The translations under genes and the position numbers were made by a program. From Rikenellaceae bacterium (GTDB taxonomy: Bacteria > Bacteroidota > Bacteroidia > Bacteroidales > Rikenellaceae), in contig JAJQEF010000020.1 of the NCBI GenBank assembly GCA_021201795.1, positions 92,357-156,356 of the forward strand: DNA of 64,000 bases. Direction: 5' to 3'. The notes under the pieces were generated by a model. It did no database searches and was not told where the DNA came from. It was given only the letters and a program-made list of their open reading frames with translations. Below, in pieces: positions 41,317 through 50,679 of this stretch (position 1 is the first letter of the stretch; each line of letters opens with the position of its first letter).

Positions 41317-41640
41317 GATGATAACGAATATATTATGACACAGAAAATTTTAAGAAAAATTTAACCGGTACGGATGTGGTTATCGCCGGAATATCCGGAT
41401 GAAAATGATGATAATGGCAATGAGGATGATTTCGGAAATGAAACAGAGCCAGACGTTGATAGCGATGACTCTTCCGAGGAAAGTTAACCGGAACAAGGAT
41501 CGTTGATATCGGTAGCGCGGAAATATGCCGTGAATATCCTTTAAGCTCCGTGATTTACGTTACCTCGAGTAAAATGGTTTTCTGGAAAATAAGTGCGACC
41601 TTATACGGTAAAGATTAGTGAGTTATAATCTAAATAAAAA
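41317..41640 (+). other. Degenerate phage-relic DNA without an intact gene
   Basis: Two open stretches are visible. One ends at the TAA 41485-41487 and encodes an acidic tail (E-Y-P-D-E-N-D-D-N-G-N-E-D-D) with no proper start. A second, ending at the TAG 41616-41618, reads S-K-M-V-F-W-K-I-S-A-T-L-Y-G-K-D at its end and also lacks a start. They look like 3' remnants of broken phage genes; I do not recognise the families. Confidence 0.4.
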
Positions 41641-41666
41641 AGGACAGTGTACTACTGTCCTTTTTT
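41641..41666. terminator. Terminator downstream of tRNA-Gly
   Basis: 8-bp stem AGGACAGT (41641-41648) with its complement (41654-41661), 5-nt loop, T6 on the plus strand and T-rich tail on the minus strand. Confidence 0.85.
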
Positions 41667-41673
41667 ATTTATG

Positions 41674-41746
41674 AGCGGAAGACGAGGTTCGAACTCGCGA
41701 CCCTTAGCTTGGAAGGCTAATGCTCTACCAACTGAGCTACTTCCGC
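41674..41746 (-). tRNA. tRNA-Gly (anticodon TCC)
   Basis: On the minus strand: acceptor GCGGAAG/CTTCCGC, D arm GCTCAGTTGGTAGAGC, anticodon stem-loop TTAGC-CTTCCAA-GCTAA giving anticodon UCC, and T arm with GTTCGAA. Discriminator U; CCA is not encoded. It borders the phage relic and could have been its integration site, but no second copy of its 3' end was found. Confidence 0.97.
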
Positions 41747-41811
41747 GTTATTACGGTCACAAAAGTAAAACAAAATTTCAATTCGACAAAAAAAAGAAAA
41801 AAAATTTAGCT

Positions 41812-43002
41812 TTAATACTGTCCGAATCTATAACCGACTCCGAGCATTAGAAAACTCGGAAGGCTGAAATCCTTGATCCGGTATCCGAGATTCAGGAATA
41901 ATCTTTCGGTAAGGGATGTTTTCAAAGTTAATGACTGATAGAATCTCCGGTAATCTTCACCGTTCCTTAACACTTCCATTCCCAATCCGACCGAAATGGT
42001 GAATATCGGCATAACATAATCTACTTTAGCCGCGATACCGGCAGATAAACGATCGCTGAATTTAGGGATGTAGTAATCAAATTTTCCATAATTATAATCC
42101 GAATAAGTTACGTTTGCACTCGCATCGTATACTATATCCAATGCTCCCCCCAGCCTCAAACGCGGATTGATACTATATAACGGTGAAAATGTAATTCCAC
42201 CGACACCAAACGGTTTAGAGTTTACCAACTGAGTCGTTTCATTTCCATAGAGCAGTATGCCGCGTCGTTTCCATGACCCGAATAAAACCAACTCATAGAT
42301 CATATGTTTATCGAAGTTCAGTTCTCTGATACGGATCGATTTTACATGTTCTTTGTATATTCGTCCAATATTATATGTCATGTTTACAGTTCCAGAGAAC
42401 ACATTTACGCCGCTGTTGGGCTGTTTGGTATTACCGTTTGAAAAATGTGAAAGTGCTAATCCCGCCGAAAGGTCCAATGTCCGTGATATACTCCACACAA
42501 AAAAGAAATTTGCATTTATGTATGCATTGTTTTTACTGCTTACACTCGTATTGTAAAGGTTATTTTCTTTATCATAATATTTCCATCCGGTAGATATACC
42601 GAAATTCCATTCGTAAAAAACCGATAATGTGGGAGAAAGACGAAATATGCGCGCTCCCTGAAATACGTAGAAAGACCACGGATTACCCAATTCGGAATAA
42701 TTTCTGAAATCATTTAGAGCTATTCCGACACCATGATAAACCGATGCATACAGATCATGCATAAGAGTTCCTTTCTCCGGTTGAAAACTTATTTTTATAT
42801 GGTGCGAATCAGTAAAGCCGAATGGTTGCTTTTTTTTATTTTTTCCTTGTAAAAAAGAGTTCGTTCGAGCTGTATATCCGGCGTTATATTTATAGGAAAC
42901 GCGAGGAATGTGCTTTTCAAAGCCGATTATATTGAAGATTCCTTCCGGAACTTCATAAGAATAATGTTCGTTCCCGGAACATAAAAAAACGGGAAAAAAC
43001 AA
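41812..43002 (-). CDS. PagL-like lipid A 3-O-deacylase (acyloxyacyl hydrolase family)
   Basis: Outer-membrane beta-barrel protein of about 396 aa ending in a hydrophobic strand (GVGYRFGQY). The signature LSHFSNGNTKQPNSGVN carries the catalytic His and Ser of PagL-type enzymes, which remove an acyl chain from lipid A. The only standard start near the N-terminus is TTG 43002, which falls inside an evident signal peptide. Reading upstream in frame gives A-K-Y-I-I-G-I-F-L-F-F-P-V-F-L-C-S, a complete signal sequence preceded by ATT at 43027-43029. Either a rare ATT start is used or a start codon has been lost. Monocistronic. Confidence 0.85.
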   Translation of the reverse strand: MFFPVFLCSGNEHYSYEVPEGIFNIIGFEKHIPRVSYKYNAGYTARTNSFLQGKNKKKQPFGFTDSHHIKISFQPEKGTLMHDLYASVYHGVGIALNDFRNYSELGNPWSFYVFQGARIFRLSPTLSVFYEWNFGISTGWKYYDKENNLYNTSVSSKNNAYINANFFFVWSISRTLDLSAGLALSHFSNGNTKQPNSGVNVFSGTVNMTYNIGRIYKEHVKSIRIRELNFDKHMIYELVLFGSWKRRGILLYGNETTQLVNSKPFGVGGITFSPLYSINPRLRLGGALDIVYDASANVTYSDYNYGKFDYYIPKFSDRLSAGIAAKVDYVMPIFTISVGLGMEVLRNGEDYRRFYQSLTLKTSLTERLFLNLGYRIKDFSLPSFLMLGVGYRFGQY

Positions 43003-43079
43003 AAATATTCCGATAATATATTTGGCAATGTGGTTAATAATAATTTATATTTAAAGTCAGTTATGAGTCGGGTAAATAT

Positions 43080-44093
43080 TTAATTCAAAAATTTTTCAAA
43101 ATCCTTTATGTTGAAACCATTCGATTTATGAATAATTATTCCTTCCGGGTCAAACAGAATAAATAATGGAATATCTTTTATTTCATATAATTCAATGGGA
43201 AGTTCCCCTGCATTGAAAATATTTGGCCAGGGGATATTATGTTTTTGAATGGCTCCCAACGAATGTTCCCTCAGGTTTTTTACTGATACTCCCACTATAT
43301 CTAAATTCTCAGAATGATGTTTTGAGTAGAATTTTTTCAGGTCAGATGTATATCTGAAGAAAGTGGTTTCCCATGAGGCCCAGAAAGTTACGAGTGTATA
43401 TTTACCTTTACCCACGTAGTCGGACAAAGAAGCCTCAGTGCCGTCGATATTTCCGTCAGGTATAGTAAAATCCACGAATTTTTTCCCTTTATATATACCT
43501 CTTTCCCGAGAATAAAATTCATACAGTCTTTTTATTGTTTCATTTTCCTTTATAAACTCGCCGGAGGATTCATATATTTTTAAGAAATTCGATTCTTTCA
43601 TTAACCTTTTGTCATATAAAGTGAGTATCAAAACACCTACTATATTGTTATTATTATTTTGAAGAATATTGTGAGTAGACTTATCGATAGAAATAAAGTC
43701 TACCTCACGGTCATCCGGCATATTTTGTTTAAAGGAGTCATGTAATTGTGTATAATTCGCGTGAAACTCGCTCAAAATATTATTTAATGAAGTTCCTTTT
43801 GTTTTTACGAGACCCGACATGTCTACTGATGTTTTACCTTTTTCAAGTATTACTATCGATCTTAATTTTCCGGCCTGTATTATAACAGGACGGTCCGGAT
43901 CTGCCTCGCCCTTAAATCTGAATTCATTTTCTTTGACGAATGCACTGTCTATTATTTTCGAATCATCAAAAAAGTCGAGCATGTAAATATAACTGTTACG
44001 GAACCGATAATTAGGGATAGTGCCGTCTATTACATATTTATCTGCACACGAAAAAAATAAAATGGGAAAAAATAACAATGCTAATTTTTTCAT
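43080..44093 (-). CDS. TlpA-like thioredoxin-fold lipoprotein lacking the CXXC motif
   Basis: 337-aa lipoprotein: MKKLALLFFPILFFSC signal with lipidated Cys16, a DUF4369-like beta domain (about 20-110), a helical linker, and a C-terminal AhpC/TSA-thioredoxin domain (about 205-337). Where the redox site should be it reads TFWASWETTFF, so both cysteines of the usual W-C-x-x-C are absent; the cis-Pro region (KDIPLFILFDPEG) remains. It therefore cannot exchange disulfides in the normal way. It lies 80 nt downstream of a paralogue that keeps the motif (44174-45256), so they form a tandem pair. ATG 44093 gives the signal peptide; the longer start at 44165 adds an unlikely tail. Confidence 0.85.
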   Translation of the reverse strand: MKKLALLFFPILFFSCADKYVIDGTIPNYRFRNSYIYMLDFFDDSKIIDSAFVKENEFRFKGEADPDRPVIIQAGKLRSIVILEKGKTSVDMSGLVKTKGTSLNNILSEFHANYTQLHDSFKQNMPDDREVDFISIDKSTHNILQNNNNNIVGVLILTLYDKRLMKESNFLKIYESSGEFIKENETIKRLYEFYSRERGIYKGKKFVDFTIPDGNIDGTEASLSDYVGKGKYTLVTFWASWETTFFRYTSDLKKFYSKHHSENLDIVGVSVKNLREHSLGAIQKHNIPWPNIFNAGELPIELYEIKDIPLFILFDPEGIIIHKSNGFNIKDFEKFLN

Positions 44094-44173
44094 TTTCTGA
44101 TATTTATTTTTTATTTGAATGGAGACAAATTTATAAAATTCCGGTGATATCTGGCATATCCACAACTAATCTT

Positions 44174-45256
44174 TTAATTATTTTCCAGCGAATTCTCTAT
44201 TGATTTCTCAATCTCGTTTCTGGCGAAACCTTCCCATCTTTCCAATATAATTCCCGCCGGGTCAAAAAGAATATAGGTCGGGAATGTTTGGATCCCGTAA
44301 AATTCTATAGGTATGGATTCGGCATTTATGATGTTGTCCCATGGCAGTTCGTATTTATTAATTGCGCTCATGCTGCCGGTTTCAGTATCTGATACGGATA
44401 TTCCTAATATCTGGAATTTATCTTCCGGGTATTTTTCGTACATTTTCTTTAGACCTGGGAATGACATCAGGCATGGATAACACCAAGATCCCCAGAAATC
44501 GACAAGGGTAAGTTTCCCGTTTCCAACGTATTCGGATAATGAGACGCTTCCTCCTCCGATCCTGCCGTTTTCGATTCTAAAATCGGTAAATTTATTGCCC
44601 GGTGAGGTTGCAGCAGCGGCAATAGCCGCCTTATAAAACCTTCTTGCGTAATTATTTTCCTGCATCTCATTTCCAAGCAGTTCATATCTCGAAATTATTT
44701 GCTCGTCGGTATAAAACCTGACCATTGTAAGGTATGTAAGTAACCCTACATAATTATCTTTATTTTCAGTTATAACAGGTAAAGCGAACGAGTCAAAAAT
44801 CGCATTATACTTGTCTGACACCTCTTCACTTTTAATTTCTTTTTCTTCCTTACTCAGTTCTTCGGTATTTTTAATAACATCCAATTCTTCCGTATATCGT
44901 TCCATTACCGAAGAATAATCGCTTAGAAATTTCCCCAGTTTATTATTTGAAGGCGTGCCTCTGAGTTCGCATGATACTGCATCGATGTAAATATCTCCTT
45001 TTTCGATTATCGGTCTTTCGACGACTCTTTTTCTATGGATCAGTGCTACGGGAACAATAGAGTCTACTTTTCCCTCGAAATAGAATTTTCCGTTCGTAAC
45101 CAGGGAGCTGTCTATAACTTCATTATCTATAAAGGTCCACATATAAACATAAGTGCTGTCATAAGAGTTATCCGGAAATATACCGGTAATACTGAATTTA
45201 TCTTTCGAACAGGATAGACATAAGATTGAAATCAATAGTAAGGAAAAATTTTTCAT
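44174..45256 (-). CDS. TlpA/ResA-like thiol-disulfide oxidoreductase lipoprotein with DUF4369
   Basis: 360-aa lipoprotein (MKNFSLLLISILCLSC, lipidated Cys16). An N-terminal DUF4369 domain (about 20-115) and a helical linker precede a thioredoxin domain with the active site DFWGSWCYPCLMSF and cis-Pro segment TFPTYILFDPAG. Such proteins reduce disulfides in the periplasm or at the surface and are abundant in Bacteroidota. Start ATG 45256; ATG 45295 is possible. First of a tandem pair; the downstream copy has lost its cysteines. Confidence 0.9.
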   Translation of the reverse strand: MKNFSLLLISILCLSCSKDKFSITGIFPDNSYDSTYVYMWTFIDNEVIDSSLVTNGKFYFEGKVDSIVPVALIHRKRVVERPIIEKGDIYIDAVSCELRGTPSNNKLGKFLSDYSSVMERYTEELDVIKNTEELSKEEKEIKSEEVSDKYNAIFDSFALPVITENKDNYVGLLTYLTMVRFYTDEQIISRYELLGNEMQENNYARRFYKAAIAAAATSPGNKFTDFRIENGRIGGGSVSLSEYVGNGKLTLVDFWGSWCYPCLMSFPGLKKMYEKYPEDKFQILGISVSDTETGSMSAINKYELPWDNIINAESIPIEFYGIQTFPTYILFDPAGIILERWEGFARNEIEKSIENSLENN

Positions 45257-45346
45257 AATATTCAGTTTTGGATTTTTTCTTCTAATATTTTTCATGGACT
45301 TTGGTTGTAGTATTTAGCTATAGCAATTTATGTTAAAATTAAATAA

Positions 45347-45371
45347 AAAAATCCGGATATAGCCGGATTTT
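45347..45371 (-). terminator. Terminator after the ndh-DoxX operon
   Basis: 8-bp stem AAATCCGG/CCGGATTT (45349-45356 with 45363-45370), 6-nt loop, followed on the minus strand by a run of Ts. Confidence 0.9.
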
Positions 45372-45400
45372 CATTAAAAATTATAAGTTTACCCACCGAG

Positions 45401-45844
45401 TTACTCTTCTTTTCTATAGTACAGCTCCAGGATTCGATCCACTGAATACTTTCCAGCTCCGGATATCATGATAGTCATAAAAATACCGAGGTATAAGATG
45501 GCATTCTCGGATTCCGTTAGAACCAGGTCGGGTTTGGTAAGGAACGCCGCTACAAATAACCCGAACACCAAAGGAATGGCAGCCAGGCGCGTTATGAGTC
45601 CAACCATTATAAGACACGCACACCCTACCTCAGCCAGTATCATTAGAAACAGAGAAAACTGCGGACCCAAACCAATCGGATCGGCAAAAGTTTTGGAGAG
45701 TTCCGGGAAGTTTATGATTTTGGGAATCCCATGCGTAAGGATCATTATTCCTGCATATATTCTTAAAAATAGTAGTGCCGAATCTACTCCCTTACCTGAA
45801 AAAAGGAAGTGGCGTAATTTTACAGCAAATTTTTTCTTATCCAT
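45401..45844 (-). CDS. DoxX family membrane protein
   Basis: 147 aa with four membrane helices; LLFLRIYAGIMILTHGIPKI and the conserved FLMILAEVGCACLIMVGLITRLAAIPL are DoxX signatures. DoxX proteins are linked to respiratory or redox functions without a fixed reaction. It overlaps the upstream NDH-2 gene by 8 nt, so it is probably part of the same quinone-linked redox unit. Confidence 0.92.
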   Translation of the reverse strand: MDKKKFAVKLRHFLFSGKGVDSALLFLRIYAGIMILTHGIPKIINFPELSKTFADPIGLGPQFSLFLMILAEVGCACLIMVGLITRLAAIPLVFGLFVAAFLTKPDLVLTESENAILYLGIFMTIMISGAGKYSVDRILELYYRKEE

Positions 45845-47144
45845 AGTTATAATTTATTCTGTTGGTGCCGATTTTTTTTGTAGTTCGTATTATTACCCGT
45901 GCGGGATGGTCGTTCGTGTAATAGTTCCATGCCCATCCCAGCAGTATACTGAATTTATTGTTTACACCGAGTACCAGTATTATATGTACCATTACCCAGC
46001 CCAACCACGCGATAAATCCAGACAGCATATATTTATTTTTATATTCGGCGAATGCATTGTTTCTGCCGACTACCGCCATTACCGGATATTCCTTATATTT
46101 AAAAGGCACGGGATTTTTTTCTTCCGATATTCTTATAAAATTTTTTGCCAGATGTTGGGCTTGTTCCATAGCTACGCGTGCCAGTTGAGGATAACCTTTG
46201 GGATTTTTAATATCCGTCTGCATCGATGCATCTCCTATGATAAAAACATCCGGGAGGCCTTTGATTGTAAAATAACCGTCGGTATTTATCCTGCCTCCAT
46301 TCGTAGTCAGTTCTTCCGGAACTCCGTCTATTTTATCTATCTTTACACCGCTCGTCCATATAGCATTGGATGTCGGAATCGTCTTGCCTGTTTTGAGAAC
46401 GATTTGTCCGTTGATGTAATCCGATACAGTTGAATTCAGCAAAACATTTACTCCTTTTTTCCGGAGAAGTTTTAACGTTTTGTCCGAAACTTTCGTCCCC
46501 ATATTGCCCAGTAGCGCTCCCGTACCCTCGATGAGATATATCTCAAGCTCTTCGTACATATCGTGGGAGTCGCCCTTCCTCATATTGTTCCGCATCTCCG
46601 AGACCGCGCCTGCGAGTTCTATGCCTGTGGCGCCTCCTCCGACTATGACTACGTTCAGTAATGAACGTTTGATTGCGGAGTCTGCCGTTATGGATGCTTT
46701 TTCTATATTCTCTAAAATATGGTTTCGTATGTCCAGTGCATCGGAAGAAGATTTCATCGGAAGTGCATTTGCCTCGACATTATTCATTCCGAAAAAATTC
46801 GATACAGATCCTACCGCAAGCACCAGATAATCGTAATCTATATATCCCTTATCCGTAACAACTGTTTTGGTTTTTGCATCCATCCTTATAAATTCAGCCA
46901 TGCGGAAGATTATATTGTCGTGTTTCCGGAATATTTTACGGAACGGGAACGAAATCTCTTCTGCGGTTAATTCTGCTGTTGCGACCTGATAAAGTAATGG
47001 TTGGAACTGATGATAATTATTCTTATCGATCAGAACCACCTGATAGTTGCTGCCGGCGAGTTTTTTCGCGAGGGTCATCCCTGCAAACCCTCCGCCGATA
47101 ATGACTATTCTCCTCTTATCGTTTTTAGGTATATTGAGCTCCAT
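45837..47144 (-). CDS. ndh: Type II NADH:quinone oxidoreductase (NDH-2 family)
   Basis: 435-aa flavoprotein that passes electrons from NADH to quinone without pumping protons, bound to the inner membrane face. The FAD-binding fold is VIIGGGFAGMTLAKKL at the N-terminus, the NADH-binding fold is VVIVGGGATGIELAGAV, and the FAD-closing motif is VFIIGDAS. A C-terminal hydrophobic and amphipathic part (FIAWLGWVMVHIILVLG, then a Trp/Tyr-rich region) gives membrane binding. Upstream of and overlapping DoxX. Confidence 0.92.
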   Translation of the reverse strand: MELNIPKNDKRRIVIIGGGFAGMTLAKKLAGSNYQVVLIDKNNYHQFQPLLYQVATAELTAEEISFPFRKIFRKHDNIIFRMAEFIRMDAKTKTVVTDKGYIDYDYLVLAVGSVSNFFGMNNVEANALPMKSSSDALDIRNHILENIEKASITADSAIKRSLLNVVIVGGGATGIELAGAVSEMRNNMRKGDSHDMYEELEIYLIEGTGALLGNMGTKVSDKTLKLLRKKGVNVLLNSTVSDYINGQIVLKTGKTIPTSNAIWTSGVKIDKIDGVPEELTTNGGRINTDGYFTIKGLPDVFIIGDASMQTDIKNPKGYPQLARVAMEQAQHLAKNFIRISEEKNPVPFKYKEYPVMAVVGRNNAFAEYKNKYMLSGFIAWLGWVMVHIILVLGVNNKFSILLGWAWNYYTNDHPARVIIRTTKKIGTNRINYNYG

Positions 47145-47171
47145 ATTTTTTATTTTTCAAAATACATGCCG

Positions 47172-47197
47172 TTTAAAAGGCGCCCTTGTGAGGCGCC
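47172..47197 (-). terminator. Terminator after the surface-protein gene
   Basis: 6-bp GC stem GGCGCC (47179-47184 with 47192-47197), 7-nt loop, followed on the minus strand by TTTT. Confidence 0.7.
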
Positions 47198-47211
47198 CCG
47201 GATAGGTTTGA

Positions 47212-50200
47212 TTAATTGTCTTTGACACACCTTATCGAAAATCCTAAATCGCGCATGCCGGTCTGCCATGCACTAAGATTTCCGTTGGAATAAAATTCGA
47301 ATTTACGTGCTTCGTTTCCGTTAGGAGCTGCTCCCCAGAAGAAACCCATATAACTATACGAAGTATTTGTACTCCATACATAATTTGCTCCGTTCGAATT
47401 AGACCTTTGTCCTGCAGCCTGCCAGTAACCGATTCCTGAAAAAATTATACCATAGGTTGACTCCATCTTTGTTCCGCTGGATATTTCTGCCCATGGAATA
47501 GTAGAACCCTGATTATGCGGAACCCTCCAGCCGTATGGACATGGATCGTATGGGGTTTTATTATTGCTCGCGTCAGCCCATAGGTAATCGTTGTAGTTTG
47601 TGGTTTTGCCACTGTACCAGTCGCTTGTACTTGCTCCGTAATAGAAATTCATAGGATTTTCTATGGCATTTTCAAGATTGGTCGGTTCAGTCATGGAAGA
47701 AGGCGAGTGATTTACGGAAGGCTCGTCGTTACGGTGTTCTTAGCGTTGTAAATAGTCCGTGCCGATGTTCCCGATATGCTTGCTATACCGGGGAACGGAT
47801 CTTTTCTACCCCATTGATAAACCAAACCTAACGAACCGTCCGAGCCATTGGTTCCGTCTGTCGCGCCCAGATTATATGTCATGAATTCATATTTATAACC
47901 CGACACTGTGTTGGAAACAGTTTCCGATCCGTCGTAATCGACCACCCAGATATGCCAGCTCCAGCGTATCGTTCCGTTTACCACAGCTGCTATTACTGCG
48001 TTGCCCGGTACCGATCCCGGAATTACGGTAATGGATGCGGACGATCCCTGTCCTTCGAGGGCAAAGCTGCGTATAGCTGCGTCTGTTCCCAGATATTCCG
48101 CGACATCCGTCCATAAGAGTTGTAGCTCTATCTCATCCGTTGCACCGATACGTGTAACGATTCCATCTTTATTTGCCTGTCCGACAGGGAAGGTGATACC
48201 GTCGCCTCCCGGTTTAAGCATATAAGTGTTCGCATAATTGGTAGTAGGTACTATTATCACGTCCGGTTCGGAGAAGAAATTAAGAACCACATCCTTTGTT
48301 TCCTGCACGCCGTGTTCTCCCTGATAGTCGAATCTTATTGTAGCTGTCGCAGAGTTTATGTCGTTTGTTTCGATTACTGTAAATTGTATAGGCGTCCCTT
48401 CACCTGTATTTATACCTCCGCTCCAGCTGGAAGGTGTTTTAACTACCTTATCCTTGTCGTTTATTAATGTTGCGGTCCAGTTCGCATTGGATCTTACATA
48501 TAATGTATATGTACTTCCGTCAAGTTCGTATTTTTCCTCGGGAACAGCAATAACATCATAATGAATCTGTCGCAGCAGAATTGTCTTTGCTTCGATGGCT
48601 CCGTTGTCCGTCACCATATAATTATATCTTATCGTTTTTTCAAGGAACGGGTTCCCGTTATCAGGATGAACTTCAGCGTCAGTCATCAAAGGAGGTTTAA
48701 TAGAATGTGAAATAATTCCACCTGTAGATTGATGATGAGTTTCAGGTATATCGTAGCCATTGTCGTGTGTGAAATCTACGTCGGAAACAGAGACCTTGCT
48801 TACCATAAGGGGAAGGTCATCCGGCGTCCACATAACATCGTAACTTTGTGGAGAGACCGTTGCATTCCCCAGTCCGCAAAGGAATATCAGTTCGGATATG
48901 GGCTTCCCGTCATTATCGACTACCTGAAGAGTAAGCGCGTCTCCTATCCCCTGCGTAACTTTTACCTTGTAAACAAGACGACCAGCAGTGAATGTGAAAT
49001 AGCCCACACGTTCGGTGTCTCCAAAGTTTTCATCGACACTGAATATCACTGTATCTTTGGAATTTTCTCCGCCGAACTGTCCTGAAACGAAATGCAGCCA
49101 GTGGTATGTGGTTTCATCGAAATTTTCTTTCCATCCGCCCGGATAGTCAGTGGTTACGATAATAGAATATTCCGCCTGTTTTTTAGGTACATAATACTCT
49201 CCCTGGCTCACTCCCAGCATATATTGATTGTCGAAAACCACATCCGTTATATCTCCTTCGTTCCAATAGATTACTTCCACGTCCATATTCTGCGATTTGG
49301 CTTCGAACGCTTCGTCGGGATCGGTATATCCGCTTCCTTTAACGGACATAATATTTATACGGTAAATATGATTCCTCAGTATCTGCATATATGCTTCCAT
49401 GTCGTCATCGCTGTTCCTTTTAAAGAAATCCACCCTGTAGTATGAGGTTGTGGCGTCATCTTTATATTTACCACCGATTACTATACATGTAGCATCTGAT
49501 GAATTAGTAATATCGACCTCAGGGGCTTCGAAGATATAAGAAGTAGGAATGTAATTAACAGTTCCGTCGTTTGCCGCCTTTATATTGAACGGATCCCTGA
49601 TCTTCTGGTAAGTAGAGGGAAGTGAAACGTTTTTAACTATATAATTATCAGTATCCCATATATTGTCGTCAGGGTAGGGAGCGACCTTACCTTCGTTAAG
49701 ATGGTTATAGATATAGATTTCATCGAGTACGAAATCTTCTTTAGCCTCATCCGTACTCAGCCAGACATCCACCCTTGCAATAGATCGGAGTAATTTTACA
49801 GTTCCTACCTGTGTAGTCGAATCGTCTATACGTTCCGGTGCGCTTTCACCCCACATTGGGAGCGGAGTGAACTGGTTTTGTGATGCGGCATGCCATACGT
49901 TATTATTTTCGAATATAATATCTTCTAGAAGATCGTTTTTAAGGGTCATACTGTCTGCCTTACTGATATGGGCTGTTGCATCCGCTGCATTGGCGAGAAG
50001 TACGAATTTCTGATCGAAATCTTTTTTAAATATAGTTACGGTAAATTTTTTGTGGCTCGAAGTCGACATATTTTCTATAGAGTGTCCCTGTGCCTTGTAT
50101 AAAAAATATTCTTTCACATTTGCAGGACCCGAATCGTCTACTTTGAACGCCAGGACAGTTATATCTTTTATATAATTCTCCTGATCCGTACCTTCGACTG

Positions 50201-50363
50201 TATTTATTCCTGAAGAAGCAGGTTTGGGTAATTGGATTTGAAAATCCATGGCGACGGTTTCCGATTTCGTATCCGGTATCACCGTCTCTATTCCTTTTCC
50301 CCTCGTACAGGAAAAAAAGAGTAGCGCCGTACAGAATGCTATTCCATTAATTATATTTTTCAT
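47212..50363 (-). pseudogene. Fimbrillin-like/FISUMP surface lipoprotein, frameshifted near the C-terminus
   Basis: About 1050 codons in two frames. Lipoprotein signal (TALLFFSC), an Mfa/FimB-type or DUF4906-like region (about 25-380: KDITVLAFKVDDSG, RSIARVDVWLS, ILRNHIYRINIMSVKG), BACON-like domains in the middle, and a C-terminal FISUMP domain (KYEFMTYNLGATDG, LVYQWGRKDPFPG). The first frame stops at 47712 after NAKNTVTTSLP. One base earlier the other frame reads N-D-E-P-S-V-N-H-S-P-S-S and continues into MTEPTNLENAIENPMNFYYG to the end (CPYGWRVPHNQG, LGFSIRCVKDN). Loss of one A around 47730-47733 explains it. It is probably a cell-surface or pilus-tip-like protein; as written it lacks its last 170 residues or so. 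Confidence 0.82.
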
Positions 50364-50679
50364 AATATTCCCTTTTAATCAATTAAGAGCTTCTCTTTTG
50401 TAGAGAATGTGTTGAGGAAATATTACAACAAATAAGCCGAATAGAATATTTATCTCAAGTCGACGGAGTCATCTGCGGGACTTTTTATTTTATTTTTTCA
50501 GGCTCCGGAATTTATGGAAATTATCTATAACTATAATTTGGTCCTGATCCGGAATTAAAGGATTTGTAGTCCAAGGATAAAATCCTGCCGTTATGCCTTT
50601 AATCATCCGGTGTTCGATTGAGATAAATAGTCGTGTATTTTACTAACTTTGTATTATCCAACTAAAACTACGTGTAATT
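50364..50679. other. 316-bp divergent intergenic region
   Basis: AT-rich spacer between the surface-protein gene (minus) and the esterase-GH88 operon (plus). It contains the -7 box at 50644-50651 and no ORF of note; no long repeat seen. Confidence 0.5.
50644..50651 (+). promoter_or_regulatory. Bacteroidota -7 box for the esterase-GH88 operon
   Basis: TAACTTTG, 29 nt before ATG 50680, with a TTG-containing -33 element about 20 bp upstream. Confidence 0.65.

Noticed and set aside
41674-41746. tRNA-Gly as phage attachment site
   Set aside because: No second copy of the tRNA 3' end was found at 38778-39250 or elsewhere near the relic, so an att site cannot be shown.
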